Part shown: one piece after another, positions 28,327 through 37,028 of the stretch
Layout of the letters: each line of letters starts with the position of its first letter
How positions within the stretch are numbered: position 1 is the first letter of the stretch
DNA from: Planctomycetota bacterium
GTDB taxonomy: Bacteria; Planctomycetota; B15-G4
Length of the DNA: 64,000 bases
Assembly: GCA_029259725.1 (NCBI GenBank)
Contig: JAJDER010000070.1
Span: 1 to 64,000 of the forward strand
Direction: 5' to 3'
Translations under genes and position numbers: made by a program
The notes under the pieces: model-generated
Told to the model about the DNA's origin: nothing
The model's database searches: none
Seen by the model: the letters and a program-made list of their open reading frames with translations, nothing else

Positions 28327-29109
28327 TCAGTGCCCCTGGAAGTGGGCGGGCCGCTTCTCCAGGAAGGCCGTCATGCCCTCCTTGACGTCGTCGGTCGCGG
28401 CGAGCAAGCCGAAGAACGTGGCCTCGTAGTCGAGGCCGTCCGCGAGGGGCATCTCGCTGCCGTGGTTCACGGCATCGAGCGCGAAGCGCATCGCGACCGG
28501 GCCGTGACCGAGCATCTTGCGCAGCGCCTTCTCGGTGGCGGGGATCAACTCGGCCTGCGGAAAGACCTTGTTGACCAGACCGATGCGGTGGGCTTCGGCG
28601 GCATCGATCGGCTTGGCGGAGAGGATCAGCTCCATCGCGCGGCCCTTGCCGACGAGGCGCGGCAGGCGCTGGGTCCCGCCATAGCCGGGGATGATGCCGA
28701 GCGTGACCTCGGGCAGGCCGAGCAGGGCGTTGTCGCTGGCGAAGCGCAGGTGGCAGGCCATCGCCAGCTCGCAGCCCCCGCCCAACGCGAACCCGTTGAC
28801 GGCCGCGATGACCGGCTTGGGCAGGCCCTCGATGGTGTCCATCAGGTGCTGACCCTTCTGGGCCAGCGGGCGCGCCTGGAGCGGCGTCTGCTTGGCGAGC
28901 TCGCCGATGTCGGCCCCGGCCACGAAGGCCTTCTCACCCGCACCGGTGAGGATCACGGCGCGCACGCTGTCGTCGTCGCGCAGGGCCTCGAAGCAGTGCT
29001 GCAGCTCGCCGATCACGGCGTCGTTGAGCGCGTTGAGCTTATCGGGGCGATCGACGGTGACGCGGGCGATGCCGCCCTCGTCCTCGCGCAGGATGTTCTC
29101 GTAGGCCAC
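28327..29109 (-). CDS. Enoyl-CoA hydratase (crotonase family)
   Basis: This 260-aa protein hydrates trans-2-enoyl-CoA to 3-hydroxyacyl-CoA. The oxyanion-hole segments are AFVAGADIGEL and NGFALGGGCELAMAC. The two catalytic glutamates are in the expected places, in GGCELA and LPEVTLGIIPGYGGTQRL. The length is normal. It starts 3 nt after the stop of a cyclophilin gene and precedes a thiolase gene, fitting a short-chain beta-oxidation or butyryl-CoA set together with the dehydrogenase at 31197-32066. Chain-length preference cannot be read from the sequence. Confidence 0.93.
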   Translation of the reverse strand: MAYENILREDEGGIARVTVDRPDKLNALNDAVIGELQHCFEALRDDDSVRAVILTGAGEKAFVAGADIGELAKQTPLQARPLAQKGQHLMDTIEGLPKPVIAAVNGFALGGGCELAMACHLRFASDNALLGLPEVTLGIIPGYGGTQRLPRLVGKGRAMELILSAKPIDAAEAHRIGLVNKVFPQAELIPATEKALRKMLGHGPVAMRFALDAVNHGSEMPLADGLDYEATFFGLLAATDDVKEGMTAFLEKRPAHFQGH

Positions 29110-29112
29110 GGG

Positions 29113-29943
29113 TCAGTCCTTCTTGGCGCGCTTGGTCGTCGCCTTCTTCTTGGTGGTGGTCTTCTTGCCCGCCGGCTTCTTGGCAGCGGACGCGGCCGAC
29201 TTGGCCGACGCGGCCTTCTTGGCCGGCGCCTTCGTCGAGGCCGAGCTCTTGGCCTTGCCCCCCGAGGAGCCGGACCGCGAGCTCGAGGCGGCCTTCTTCC
29301 GGGGCGCCGGCTGCTCCTCGGGCGCCTCGACGTCCTGCTCGGTCTCGACCTCGGCGCTCGACTCGCGCTGGTCCCCGCCCTTGGACTCGGACCGCGAAGT
29401 GGACCGACCGCCGTCGCGCGCGCTCTCGGGCATGTCGGTCTCGTCGAACTCCGCGCCCTCGATCTCGATGCGGTTGATGTAGATCGGGAAGCGCGGCGAG
29501 CTGCACTCCTTGTAGCGGTTCTCCTCGACCGCGACCTCGCAGATCTTGGCCAACACTTCGTCACCGTCCAGCAGCCGGGCGAACGCGCTGTACTTGTAGT
29601 CGAGGTAGCGCGCGTCGTTGGTGCAGACGAAGAACTGGCTGCCGGCACTGTGCGGATCGTTGTTCCGGGCCATCGACACGGTGCCGCGAACGTGCGGCGT
29701 GTCGTTGAACTCGGGACGGATCGTGTAGCCGGGGCCACCCGTGCCATCACCCTTGGGGCAACCGGCCTGGATCATGAAGTCGGCCAACACCCGGTGGAAC
29801 GTCAACCCGTCGTAGAAGCCCTGGTGCGCGAGACGGGCGAAGTTCTCGCAGGTGCGCGGGGCCTTGTCGACGAGCAGCTCGAGCGCGAACTCGCCCATCG
29901 ACGTGTGCAGCCGCGCCTGGGCCGACTTCTGGAAGATGACCAT
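29113..29943 (-). CDS. Cyclophilin with Lys/Ala-rich C-terminal tail
   Basis: This 276-aa peptidyl-prolyl isomerase has no signal peptide, so it is cytoplasmic. Residues 1-165 form the cyclophilin domain, with FHRVLADFMIQAGCPKGDG, GTVSMARNNDPHSAGSQFFV and ARLLDGDEVL. After it comes an acidic Ser-rich stretch, and then about 70 residues of Lys/Ala/Ser repeats (KKAASAKSAASAAKKPAGKK) like the tails of histone H1 and AlgP. The tail probably binds nucleic acid. It belongs to the acyl-CoA operon: 60 nt after the lipoprotein cyclophilin and 3 nt before enoyl-CoA hydratase. Confidence 0.88.
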   Translation of the reverse strand: MVIFQKSAQARLHTSMGEFALELLVDKAPRTCENFARLAHQGFYDGLTFHRVLADFMIQAGCPKGDGTGGPGYTIRPEFNDTPHVRGTVSMARNNDPHSAGSQFFVCTNDARYLDYKYSAFARLLDGDEVLAKICEVAVEENRYKECSSPRFPIYINRIEIEGAEFDETDMPESARDGGRSTSRSESKGGDQRESSAEVETEQDVEAPEEQPAPRKKAASSSRSGSSGGKAKSSASTKAPAKKAASAKSAASAAKKPAGKKTTTKKKATTKRAKKD

Positions 29944-30003
29944 GATTGCCCTTTGAGGGCTGACCCTCGGGGGAGGGTTCGCCTCGGCAGGAGGTGGGTC
30001 GCG

Positions 30004-31200
30004 CTACTCGGCGACCTTGATGTCGTCCGCGCTACGCGGGCGGATCGTGACCTTTTCCATGAGGACCCGCTCGCTCGTCGCACCCGAACTCGAGCCCACG
30101 GCGGTGAGCGCGTCGATCGCCTCCCAGCCGCTCAGGACCGAACCGAAGACGGTGTAGTTCCCATCGAGGTGCGGCGCGGTGGCGTTGCAGATGAAGAACT
30201 GGCTGCCGGCGGAATCCGGGTGCTGGCTGCGAGCCATCGACAGCGTACCGCGCGTGTGCGGACGGTCGTTGAACTCGGCATCGATCTTGTAGCCGGGGCC
30301 GCCGGTGCCGTTCCCGTCCGGGCAGCCGCCCTGGATCATGAAGCCGGGGATGACGCGGTGGAACAGCAGCCCGTCGTAGAAGCCCTTCTGCGCCAGGTCG
30401 ACGAAGTTCTTCACGTGCCCGGGGGCCACGTCGGGGAAGAACTCGAGCACGATCGTGCCCTTGTTGGTCTCCATCACGGCGACCATCTCGTCGCTCTCGT
30501 AGGTGCTCATCCAGAACTCCTTGCTCGCCTCGTCGACGATCGCCTCGGCGGCGACCTCGACTTCGGCCGGGGTGGGTTGGGCCTCGATCACCGCGCGCGC
30601 GGCCGCTGCGGCCTCGGCGCGGGTGGAGAGGTCGGCGGCCTCCTCGAACAGGTCCGTGCAGGCGGCGGCGATCTGGGCCGCCCCCTCCTCCAGGGCGACG
30701 AGTTGCGCGCCGTCCTGCGCGGCGGCGGCCTGGGCCAGGTCGCGCTGCGCCTTGCCGGCCTGGCGCGTGAGCAGCCCGGCGCGGGTCATGAGCTGACTGG
30801 CCTGCTTGCGGATCTCGGGCACGCCCGAGGCACCGGCCTTGCCGACGAGCCCGCGCGCGGCCGCCTCGGCCTGCTTCGCGCGGTCGAGAGCGGTGCTGAC
30901 CGCGACCCCCACGTTGCCGGCCAGGTCGGCCACCGGCGTCGACAGGCGCTCCATGCGCACGGCTTCGGCGGCTTCCGCCACGGGGTCGTGGTCCTCGATG
31001 GCGCTCTCACGGGCCCGGAACGCCTCGGCGTCGGCGATGGCGCGCTGCGCCTGCTCACGCGCCGCGTCGGCCTCGGCCTGACTGTCGGCCAGGGACGGGG
31101 TCGCCGTCGCGGCAGCGGTGCTCTGGGCCACGTCGTCGGTCGCGCAGCCCGCGGCGATCAGGAGCACACCCGCGGTCAGACTCCGGATGACGGTGTTCAT
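30004..31200 (-). CDS. Lipoprotein cyclophilin with helical N-terminal region
   Basis: This is a 398-aa protein. The N-terminus (LTAGVLLIAAGCATDD) is a lipoprotein signal with Cys at the lipobox. About 200 residues of Ala-rich helix follow (EADAAREQAQRAIADAEAF), reminiscent of DUF4398-type periplasmic coils. The last 170 residues are a cyclophilin domain (FHRVIPGFMIQGGCPDGNG, GTLSMARSQHPDSAGSQFFI). It is likely a membrane-tethered periplasmic prolyl isomerase. The ATG overlaps the stop of the upstream dehydrogenase gene (ATGA). This version and the neighbouring cytoplasmic cyclophilin look like a duplicated pair addressed to two compartments. The long ORF-track extension upstream is antisense. 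Confidence 0.85.
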   Translation of the reverse strand: MNTVIRSLTAGVLLIAAGCATDDVAQSTAAATATPSLADSQAEADAAREQAQRAIADAEAFRARESAIEDHDPVAEAAEAVRMERLSTPVADLAGNVGVAVSTALDRAKQAEAAARGLVGKAGASGVPEIRKQASQLMTRAGLLTRQAGKAQRDLAQAAAAQDGAQLVALEEGAAQIAAACTDLFEEAADLSTRAEAAAAARAVIEAQPTPAEVEVAAEAIVDEASKEFWMSTYESDEMVAVMETNKGTIVLEFFPDVAPGHVKNFVDLAQKGFYDGLLFHRVIPGFMIQGGCPDGNGTGGPGYKIDAEFNDRPHTRGTLSMARSQHPDSAGSQFFICNATAPHLDGNYTVFGSVLSGWEAIDALTAVGSSSGATSERVLMEKVTIRPRSADDIKVAE

Positions 31201-32066
31201 GCGCGCTTGTCTCCTTGCCAGTCGTAGAAGCCCTCGCCGCTCTTGCGGCCGAGCTTGCCCTCGGCCACCTTCTGCTTCAGGAGCGCTGGCGGCACGAAGA
31301 GCGGGTTGGACGGGTCCTCGGCGTGCCACCCCTCCAGGATCGACAGGGTGGTGTCGAGACCCACGTAGTCGGTCAGCGTGAACGGGCCCATGGGGTAGCC
31401 GCAGCCGAGCGTCATGCCCGCGTCCACGTCCTCCACGGTGGCATCGCCGCGCTCGACCATGCGCATGGCCTCGGCCATGTAGGGCACGAGCAGGCGGTTG
31501 ACCACGAAGCCCGGGGTGTCGGAGGCCGACACGGGCACCTTGCCCACGGCCTCCCCGAAGGCCTTGGCCTCGGCGAACACCTCGTCGCTGGTCTTGTCGG
31601 TCTTGACCACCTCGACCAGCTTCATCAGCTGGACCGGGTTGAAGAAGTGCAGCCCGACCATGCGCTCGGGGCGGCCGCTGGCCGCGCCCATGTCGCCGAC
31701 GCGGAACGAGCTGGTGTTGCTGGCCAGGATCGTCGCCGGCTTGCAGATCCGGCCGAGCTCGGCGTACAGCGTGTTCTTGATGCCGAGGTCCTCGATGATG
31801 GCCTCGACCACGAGGTCGCAGTCGGCCAGGTCGGCGAGGTCCAGGGTGCCGGTGATCCGCCCGAAGGCGCCGTCGGCGACGTCCTGCGTGAGCTTCTCCT
31901 TCTCCACCAACTTGGCGAGGCTCTTCCGGATGCGGCCGAGGCCCTTGTCCAGCGCGCCCTGCTCGGTCTCGCGGACGACGACGTCGTGCCCGCTCGCCGC
32001 GGCGATCTGGGCGATGCCGTGGCCCATCAGGCCGCAGCCGATCACGCCGACTTTCTGGATGGTCAT
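31197..32066 (-). CDS. 3-hydroxybutyryl-CoA dehydrogenase
   Basis: This 289-aa enzyme oxidises 3-hydroxyacyl-CoA with NAD. The Rossmann motif GVIGCGLMGHGIAQ is at the N-terminus. SNTSSF and HFFNPVQLMKLVEVV carry the catalytic Ser/His region, and PGFVVNRLLVPY the substrate domain. It ends with GRKSGEGFYDW, typical of the family. ATG 32066 gives the normal N-terminus; the ORF-track start is 150 bases upstream. A promoter (TTGCCC-18-CATAAT) at 32225-32254 precedes a leader of about 150 nt. It is the first gene of the minus-strand acyl-CoA and Leu run. Confidence 0.94.
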   Translation of the reverse strand: MTIQKVGVIGCGLMGHGIAQIAAASGHDVVVRETEQGALDKGLGRIRKSLAKLVEKEKLTQDVADGAFGRITGTLDLADLADCDLVVEAIIEDLGIKNTLYAELGRICKPATILASNTSSFRVGDMGAASGRPERMVGLHFFNPVQLMKLVEVVKTDKTSDEVFAEAKAFGEAVGKVPVSASDTPGFVVNRLLVPYMAEAMRMVERGDATVEDVDAGMTLGCGYPMGPFTLTDYVGLDTTLSILEGWHAEDPSNPLFVPPALLKQKVAEGKLGRKSGEGFYDWQGDKRA

Positions 32067-32224
32067 CGGAGTCTGGTTTCCTCGGAGGATGGAGTGCGGT
32101 CGGTCTGGACGGGTGCCGCCTGGGGACGGCCTCCGGCGGCGCCCGCGGGGAAGTGGGGGCGCCCGGATCCCCGCTGGCGGGGACCAGTGCCGCGCCCCTT
32201 CGGGGGGCGGCGGCAAACGGGGGG

Positions 32225-32254
32225 ATTATGGCAATCCAGGGGGCCTCAGGGCAA
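32225..32254 (-). promoter_or_regulatory. Sigma-70-type promoter for the acyl-CoA operon
   Basis: On the minus strand TTGCCC and CATAAT are 18 bp apart. It is the only good promoter in the 411-bp gap between the GNAT gene and the dehydrogenase. Confidence 0.5.
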
Positions 32255-32361
32255 GCGATCCCGGCCTCAGGGCCGGCCGGCGAAACGGCCCAGGAGCGCC
32301 TCGAACGGACGCTCCGGACCCGTCGCGGAGGGCTCGCCGCCCGGGGTGCGGAACGGGGTGC

Positions 32362-32469
32362 GGCACCGGGCATGCCAGCGGGCATTGCAGCGGGCATTGC
32401 AGCGGGCATTGCATCGGACATTGCATCGGGCCTGGCACCGGGCCTGGCACCGGGCGCCGTACCGGGCCG
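32362..32469. repeat. 12-bp tandem repeat, nine copies
   Basis: Nine imperfect 12-bp units run without gaps, such as GGCACCGGGCAT, TGCAGCGGGCAT (twice), TGCATCGGGCCT and GGCACCGGGCCT. It starts 8 nt beyond the end of the GNAT gene. The array is close to the coding sequence but not inside it. Confidence 0.88.
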
Positions 32470-32477
32470 GGGTCGGC

Positions 32478-32951
32478 TCAGTCGTCCTCGGCGCCCTCGG
32501 CGTCCGGTCGCGGCATGTCCGGCGCCTGCCAGGTCATGACCACGTGACGGCCGATCCCGGGCAGGTCGAACTCGTCGCCGTCACGGACCAGGCCGAACCG
32601 GGCGTAGAAGGGCTCGACGTCCGTGCGGGCATGGCACCAGAGCCCGCCGCCACGGTTGCCGGCGATGGCCAGGAGTCCCTTGAGCAGGATCGCGCCGAGG
32701 CCCTTCCCGCGCTCCTCGTCGAGCACCGCCATCCCGCGGATGCGCCACTGCTCGGGGCCGTCCGGCCGCGGATCGGGGAAGACCGACCCGACGCCGAGCA
32801 CGGCCTTGCCCCGCTTCATGGCGAAGTGGACCGCCCGCGGGTCGTCATCGAGGGGGTAGACGTTCTCCTCGGCGGGTCGGCCCGGGCGCAGGATCTGGGA
32901 GCGCAGGGGCCGGCAGGCCTCCGCGTCGACGAGGATCAGTTCGGCAGCCAT
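32478..32951 (-). CDS. GNAT-family N-acetyltransferase
   Basis: This 157-aa protein has the acetyl-CoA binding motif of GNAT enzymes in RIRGMAVLDEERGKGLGAILL, with R-G-K-G-L-G as the pyrophosphate loop. The C-terminal half has the usual FYARFGLVRDGDEF. The length and layout fit small cytoplasmic GNAT acetyltransferases; the acceptor is unknown. I use ATG 32951 because a TAGACT box lies exactly 7 nt upstream and the conserved start MAAELILVDAEA follows. The gene is divergent from a glycosyltransferase gene 74 bp away. Confidence 0.85.
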   Translation of the reverse strand: MAAELILVDAEACRPLRSQILRPGRPAEENVYPLDDDPRAVHFAMKRGKAVLGVGSVFPDPRPDGPEQWRIRGMAVLDEERGKGLGAILLKGLLAIAGNRGGGLWCHARTDVEPFYARFGLVRDGDEFDLPGIGRHVVMTWQAPDMPRPDAEGAEDD

Positions 32952-32958
32952 GGCCGGC

Positions 32959-32964
32959 AGTCTA
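32959..32964 (-). promoter_or_regulatory. -10 box for the GNAT gene (leaderless)
   Basis: TAGACT on the minus strand is followed by 7 nt (GCCGGCC) and the ATG. There is no ribosome binding site in between and no recognisable -35. Confidence 0.5.
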
Positions 32965-33011
32965 ACCGCGGCGTGGCCGCACCCGCGCCCGTCGACCGCT
33001 CGCGGACTAGC

Positions 33012-33017
33012 TAGAGT
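33012..33017 (+). promoter_or_regulatory. -10 box for the glycosyltransferase gene (leaderless)
   Basis: TAGAGT is followed by 8 nt (TGCGCTCC) and the GTG at 33026. With the GNAT box it forms a back-to-back leaderless promoter pair. Confidence 0.45.
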
Positions 33018-33025
33018 TGCGCTCC

Positions 33026-34099
33026 GTGCCCACGCCTGCCGTCCCACCCGCCATCGACGTCCTGCTGCCGGTCCTGCGCGCCCTCGACACGCTGCCCGAC
33101 GCCGTCGGTGACGTCCTCGCCCAGCGAGACGTGGACGTGCGGCTGATCGCGATCGTGGACACCGCGCCCGCCGAGGGTCCCGACGGTGAGGACGACGGCT
33201 CGCGAGCCTGGCTGCTCGCGCGCGCCGCGGAGCAGCCGCGCCTGCTCGTGATCGACGGCCCCGGCGCCGGCGCGGGGGCGGCCCTGCACGCGGGGCTTGC
33301 CGCGGCCGACGCGCCCTGGCTGTCGCACATGGAAGCCGACGACCGCTGTCCGGCCCACCGGCTGGCCACGCTCCACGCCGCGCTCCAGTCCGCGCCCGCG
33401 GGCGCCCCCGCCTGGTCCGGCGTGACCAGCGCCGTCGAGCAGGTCGGCGCGGTGACCGACGGCATGGCCCGCTACCTCGCCTGGCAGAACGGGCTGCGCA
33501 CCCACGCGGCCATGGCCGCCGAGCGCTTCGTCGAGATCCCGGCCCTGCACCAGACCGGGCTCTACCGCACCGAGGTCCTGCGCGCGATCGGCGGCTACGC
33601 GACGCGCGGGCCCTGGCCGCCGGACATCGACTTCTGGTTCCGCTGGTTCGAGCACGGCGCGCGGGTGGTGAAGCTGCCCGAGGTGCTCTACCAGTGGCGA
33701 CAACACGACGGCCAGTCCACCCGCGGCGGCGGGCAGCACGGTCTCGAGGCCCTGCGCGCTGCCAAGGTCGATGCGCTGGAGCGGCTGCACGGCCGGACCG
33801 GTCGACAGCCGCGCGAGGTGCTGCTGCTCTCGGTCGGGGCCACGCTCGAGGCGTGGCGGCGGGATCTCGAAACCTCGACGGTCACGCTGGCCGACGCCGT
33901 CGAGTGGCGGCCGGGAACGACGCTGCCCCCGACCCTGGCCGCGTGCATCGAGCCCACGCCACCCCCATCGTCCGGCGCCGCAGGCGTCGAGCGCGCGACG
34001 CCGCTCGTGCTCGCCGCCTACGGAAGCGCCGCGGTCCGACAACGAGTGCGCGGCGCGCTCGGCCTGCGCGAACCCGACGCGCTCCTGTTCACGGCCTGA
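33026..34099 (+). CDS. Family 2-type glycosyltransferase
   Basis: This 357-aa protein resembles GT2 enzymes. The N-terminal nucleotide-sugar domain opens with IDVLLPVLRALDTLPDAV. The acidic metal motif region is HMEADDRCPAHRL, and PDIDFWFRWFEHG and VLYQWRQHDGQSTR are typical acceptor-side segments. The last 100 residues are not recognised. It has no membrane segment. I prefer GTG 33026 to the TTG of the ORF track because a TAGAGT box sits 8 nt before it and the family start follows. Sugar and acceptor are unknown. Confidence 0.8.
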   Translation: MPTPAVPPAIDVLLPVLRALDTLPDAVGDVLAQRDVDVRLIAIVDTAPAEGPDGEDDGSRAWLLARAAEQPRLLVIDGPGAGAGAALHAGLAAADAPWLSHMEADDRCPAHRLATLHAALQSAPAGAPAWSGVTSAVEQVGAVTDGMARYLAWQNGLRTHAAMAAERFVEIPALHQTGLYRTEVLRAIGGYATRGPWPPDIDFWFRWFEHGARVVKLPEVLYQWRQHDGQSTRGGGQHGLEALRAAKVDALERLHGRTGRQPREVLLLSVGATLEAWRRDLETSTVTLADAVEWRPGTTLPPTLAACIEPTPPPSSGAAGVERATPLVLAAYGSAAVRQRVRGALGLREPDALLFTA

Positions 34100-34133
34100 A
34101 TCGCGGCACCGATCGCGCCGGGCGTCTCAGCGT

Positions 34134-36989
34134 TCAGTCCTCGGTGACGATCTCGAGCTCGCGCACCTCGCCCCGCGACAGCGTCAACTCGCCGCGCCAG
34201 TGGATCCAGGCCTCGCTCCCGAAGTGTTCGGCCTGGGCGACGTTCCCGACGACCAGCTCGTAGTCCCCGGGGTCGATGCCCTCGAAGGCGAAGGCCCCCC
34301 CGAGCAGGTCGGTGCGGCCCGCCAGGCCACCGCCCGGCCGAAGCAGGTTCACGTAGGTCCCGTCGGCCACCGGCACGCCCGAGGGCGTGAGCACCGTGCC
34401 CGAGAGCCTCGCGCCGTACTCGCCTTCGAGCACGAGACGCAGGTCCTCGACATCGGTGCCGGCGCCCAGGGACACCGTGGCCGTCGCGCCCCGGTAGCCC
34501 TGCAGCCCCGCGCTCAGGACGTGTTCCCCCGGCGCGAGGTGGTTGACGACGAAGCGGCCGTCCTCCCCGGCGGGCACCGACACCGGCTCGCGACCGACCA
34601 GCACCCGCGCGCCCGGCAGCGGACGACCGTCGTCGTCCATGATCCGCCCCGTGATGCGCCCGCCCGGGAAGGCGATGTCCACGATCTCGTGTCGGTTCCA
34701 GTCCAGCCGCGCCGGACGCGACACCCGCGACCCGCCTGGGGCCGTGGCCACCACGTCGACGTTGCCGGGCGAGTTCACCTCGAGGACGTAATCACCGCGC
34801 TCGTCGGAGTGCCGCGTGTTGCTGGAGAGCTGCCGCTCGGCGCCGTCGCGCAGCACGGTCCACACGGCCTTGACCCGCACCCGGGCCAGGGGCGCGCCGA
34901 GGTGATCCGTGATCCGCCCGGTGAGTCGGGGATCGTCCCGCTGCTGGATGACGAGTTCGGCGATCTCATCAGCAGCCACATGGACATCGAAGGCCGCGCC
35001 GGGGTCGCACTGGACGTGGTAGTCGCCGGGCACCAGGCCGAGGAGCTCGAAGCGTCCCTCCGCGTCGGCGCTGAGCACATGGAACGAGGCGAAGGGATCG
35101 GGCCCCTCGGTGGCGCGACGCCAGAGGGCCGCGCTGCCCCCGGCCGCCGGGCTGCCGTCCGGGAGGCGGATGACGCCGGACACTCCGCCGCCCAGGCCGA
35201 GAGTGAGGATCAGGTCCTCGCGTCGCTCGCCCGCCGCGAGGACCACCGGCTCGTCCTCGAGCGGGGCGAAGGGCGACGCGCTCACGCCGATGCGTCCGTC
35301 GAGCGCGGGGAGACCGACGAAGCGGAAGCGCCCGTCGGTCGCGGTGAGCTGCACGAGCGGATCGGGAGCGTTGGCGTCGCCCGGGTCGATGGACCCCACG
35401 GTCAACGACACGCTCGCCCGGGAGAGGGGCGCCCCGTCGGGGCCGACCACCGTGCCGGCCAGCACCGCCTCCGGGGACAACGACACGGTGTGCTCCCGCA
35501 CGCCCGGCGCCTCGATGCCGGCCGTGCTCGTGCGCAGGGTGGCCCACCCGTCGGCTGCCACGACCAGCCGCGTCGCCACCCGTCCCGGCCGGGCGACGAG
35601 GAAGGTCCCCGGCTCGTCGCCGGCGACCACCTCCAGCGCGGGATCCTTCCAGTGCGCCACGCCCCCGGCGCGGAAGGCCTCGACCCGCGCGGACGGCACG
35701 GGCTCTCCGGTGACCCCGTCGACCACGGTGAGCCGCAGGGTCGCCTGACGAGTCAGCCGCACGACCACGCCCGTCGCGCCGGGCGCGACGTCGTCCGTCC
35801 TTCCCGGCTCGTACCCGGTCCGCGCGGCCAGCACCGTGAAATTCACGCCGTCCAGCCCTTCGATCCGGAAGCGCCCGGCCTCGTCGGTCACCGGGAGGTC
35901 GGGCCGCTCGGTGGCATTGCCGACCAGGTGCAGGATCGTGTCCGACCCCATGTCGGCCGAGCTCCGCCCCCCGGGGCGCGTGAAGACCGTGGCGCCGGCC
36001 AGGGGCAGGCCCTCGGCGTCGTGGACCACGCCCGAGATGCTGCCGCCGCCGGAGAGCACCAGGGTGCCGAGATCCCGGGTCTCCGCCGCCGCGAGCTGGA
36101 TGCGCTCGGTGGTCGTCTCCACGCGGCCGGGCCGGCTCAGCAGGAAGGCGCCGGCGCCCTCGTCCAGGCCGCCGAACAGGAAGCGTCCGTCGGAGCCGGT
36201 GACGGTCCGCAGGAACACGCGCGGGTGGCCCTTCTGGCCGACGTCGTCCGAGGCCGTGGACCACTCCACGCGGAAGCTGAAGCGCGACGCATCGACGGTC
36301 ACGCCGGACAGCGGAGTCCCGAGGTCGTCCACCACCAGGCCGGTGACCACGGCCGCGGGACGCAGCACGATGTCGCCGGTGGACCAGTCGCCGCGCTGGA
36401 AACCGCGACAGACGTGCGCGGCGGCGGCGAACCCCTCGGCCATGACCAGCACTTCGGGGAAGCGCAGCGGGTTCATGTAGCGATCGGGGTGCGGCTCGCC
36501 GGGGCGCGCCGGCTCGTGGTGGACGTCGAGCACGAAGCGGCCGGCGTCGTCGGTGAGGGTCTCGACCGTGTCGGCGGGATCGAGCCGGCCGGGGACCAGC
36601 GGCAGGTCGCGGGCCTCGAGCGTCCAGCCGTCGGGATGCCAGATCACCCGCGCGCCGGGGACGGGTCGGCCGCCGAGGTCCACGACGCGTCCGTCGAAGC
36701 GGGCGGGCACGCCGGCGGGGCGAGCCTCCGCTGCGACCTCGGCCGCGGTGTCGGCGTCGGTGTCGGCGATGGGCTCGAGGACTTCGGCGCCGTCGCGCTC
36801 GATCGGTGACCCGACGGGACCGCCCGGCCCGCTGTCCCCGCCCGACGATCCGGGTGCCTCGGTGACTTCGCGATCCCGCGGCGCGAACGCCGCGTCGTCG
36901 TCGGGTCCCAGCGCCAGCCAGACCAGGGTCACCACCGCCACGACGGCCAGCAGCACCAGCCCGCGTCGCCTGCCCCGACCGTGACTCAA
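34134..36989 (-). CDS. Membrane-anchored protein with many carboxypeptidase-regulatory-like domains
   Basis: This 951-aa protein begins at TTG 36989, with GGGAGGGCCGAGG just upstream. It has one N-terminal membrane anchor (GLVLLAVVAVVTLVWLAL). The remainder is a chain of about eight to ten Ig-like CarboxypepD_reg domains, marked by repeats such as GTVVGPDGAPLSRASV, GVVHDAEGLPLAGATVF and GRIMDDDGRPLPGARVLV, each about 80-90 residues. Such chains form extracellular or periplasmic rods and usually contribute adhesion or scaffolding. No enzyme domain is visible. It follows the thiolase gene at 37029 by 39 nt on the same strand, an unexpected pairing. Confidence 0.85.
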   Translation of the reverse strand: MSHGRGRRRGLVLLAVVAVVTLVWLALGPDDDAAFAPRDREVTEAPGSSGGDSGPGGPVGSPIERDGAEVLEPIADTDADTAAEVAAEARPAGVPARFDGRVVDLGGRPVPGARVIWHPDGWTLEARDLPLVPGRLDPADTVETLTDDAGRFVLDVHHEPARPGEPHPDRYMNPLRFPEVLVMAEGFAAAAHVCRGFQRGDWSTGDIVLRPAAVVTGLVVDDLGTPLSGVTVDASRFSFRVEWSTASDDVGQKGHPRVFLRTVTGSDGRFLFGGLDEGAGAFLLSRPGRVETTTERIQLAAAETRDLGTLVLSGGGSISGVVHDAEGLPLAGATVFTRPGGRSSADMGSDTILHLVGNATERPDLPVTDEAGRFRIEGLDGVNFTVLAARTGYEPGRTDDVAPGATGVVVRLTRQATLRLTVVDGVTGEPVPSARVEAFRAGGVAHWKDPALEVVAGDEPGTFLVARPGRVATRLVVAADGWATLRTSTAGIEAPGVREHTVSLSPEAVLAGTVVGPDGAPLSRASVSLTVGSIDPGDANAPDPLVQLTATDGRFRFVGLPALDGRIGVSASPFAPLEDEPVVLAAGERREDLILTLGLGGGVSGVIRLPDGSPAAGGSAALWRRATEGPDPFASFHVLSADAEGRFELLGLVPGDYHVQCDPGAAFDVHVAADEIAELVIQQRDDPRLTGRITDHLGAPLARVRVKAVWTVLRDGAERQLSSNTRHSDERGDYVLEVNSPGNVDVVATAPGGSRVSRPARLDWNRHEIVDIAFPGGRITGRIMDDDGRPLPGARVLVGREPVSVPAGEDGRFVVNHLAPGEHVLSAGLQGYRGATATVSLGAGTDVEDLRLVLEGEYGARLSGTVLTPSGVPVADGTYVNLLRPGGGLAGRTDLLGGAFAFEGIDPGDYELVVGNVAQAEHFGSEAWIHWRGELTLSRGEVRELEIVTED

Positions 36990-37028
36990 GCCTCGGCCCT
37001 CCCCGACGTCTCCTCGCCCGGGCGCTCC

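Larger units (their letters stand above)
32067..32477. other. Intergenic region before the acyl-CoA operon
   Basis: This 411-bp gap between two minus-strand genes carries the promoter at 32225-32254 and the 12-bp minisatellite at 32362-32469. It also holds GC-rich sequence with several possible hairpins around GGCGCCCGCGG. Plus-strand ORFs here are low-complexity translations of the repeat. No gene is supported. Confidence 0.6.

Noticed and set aside
31215-33014. 599-aa plus-strand ORF containing the 12-bp repeat
   Set aside because: It is antisense to the dehydrogenase and GNAT genes and partly translates the minisatellite.
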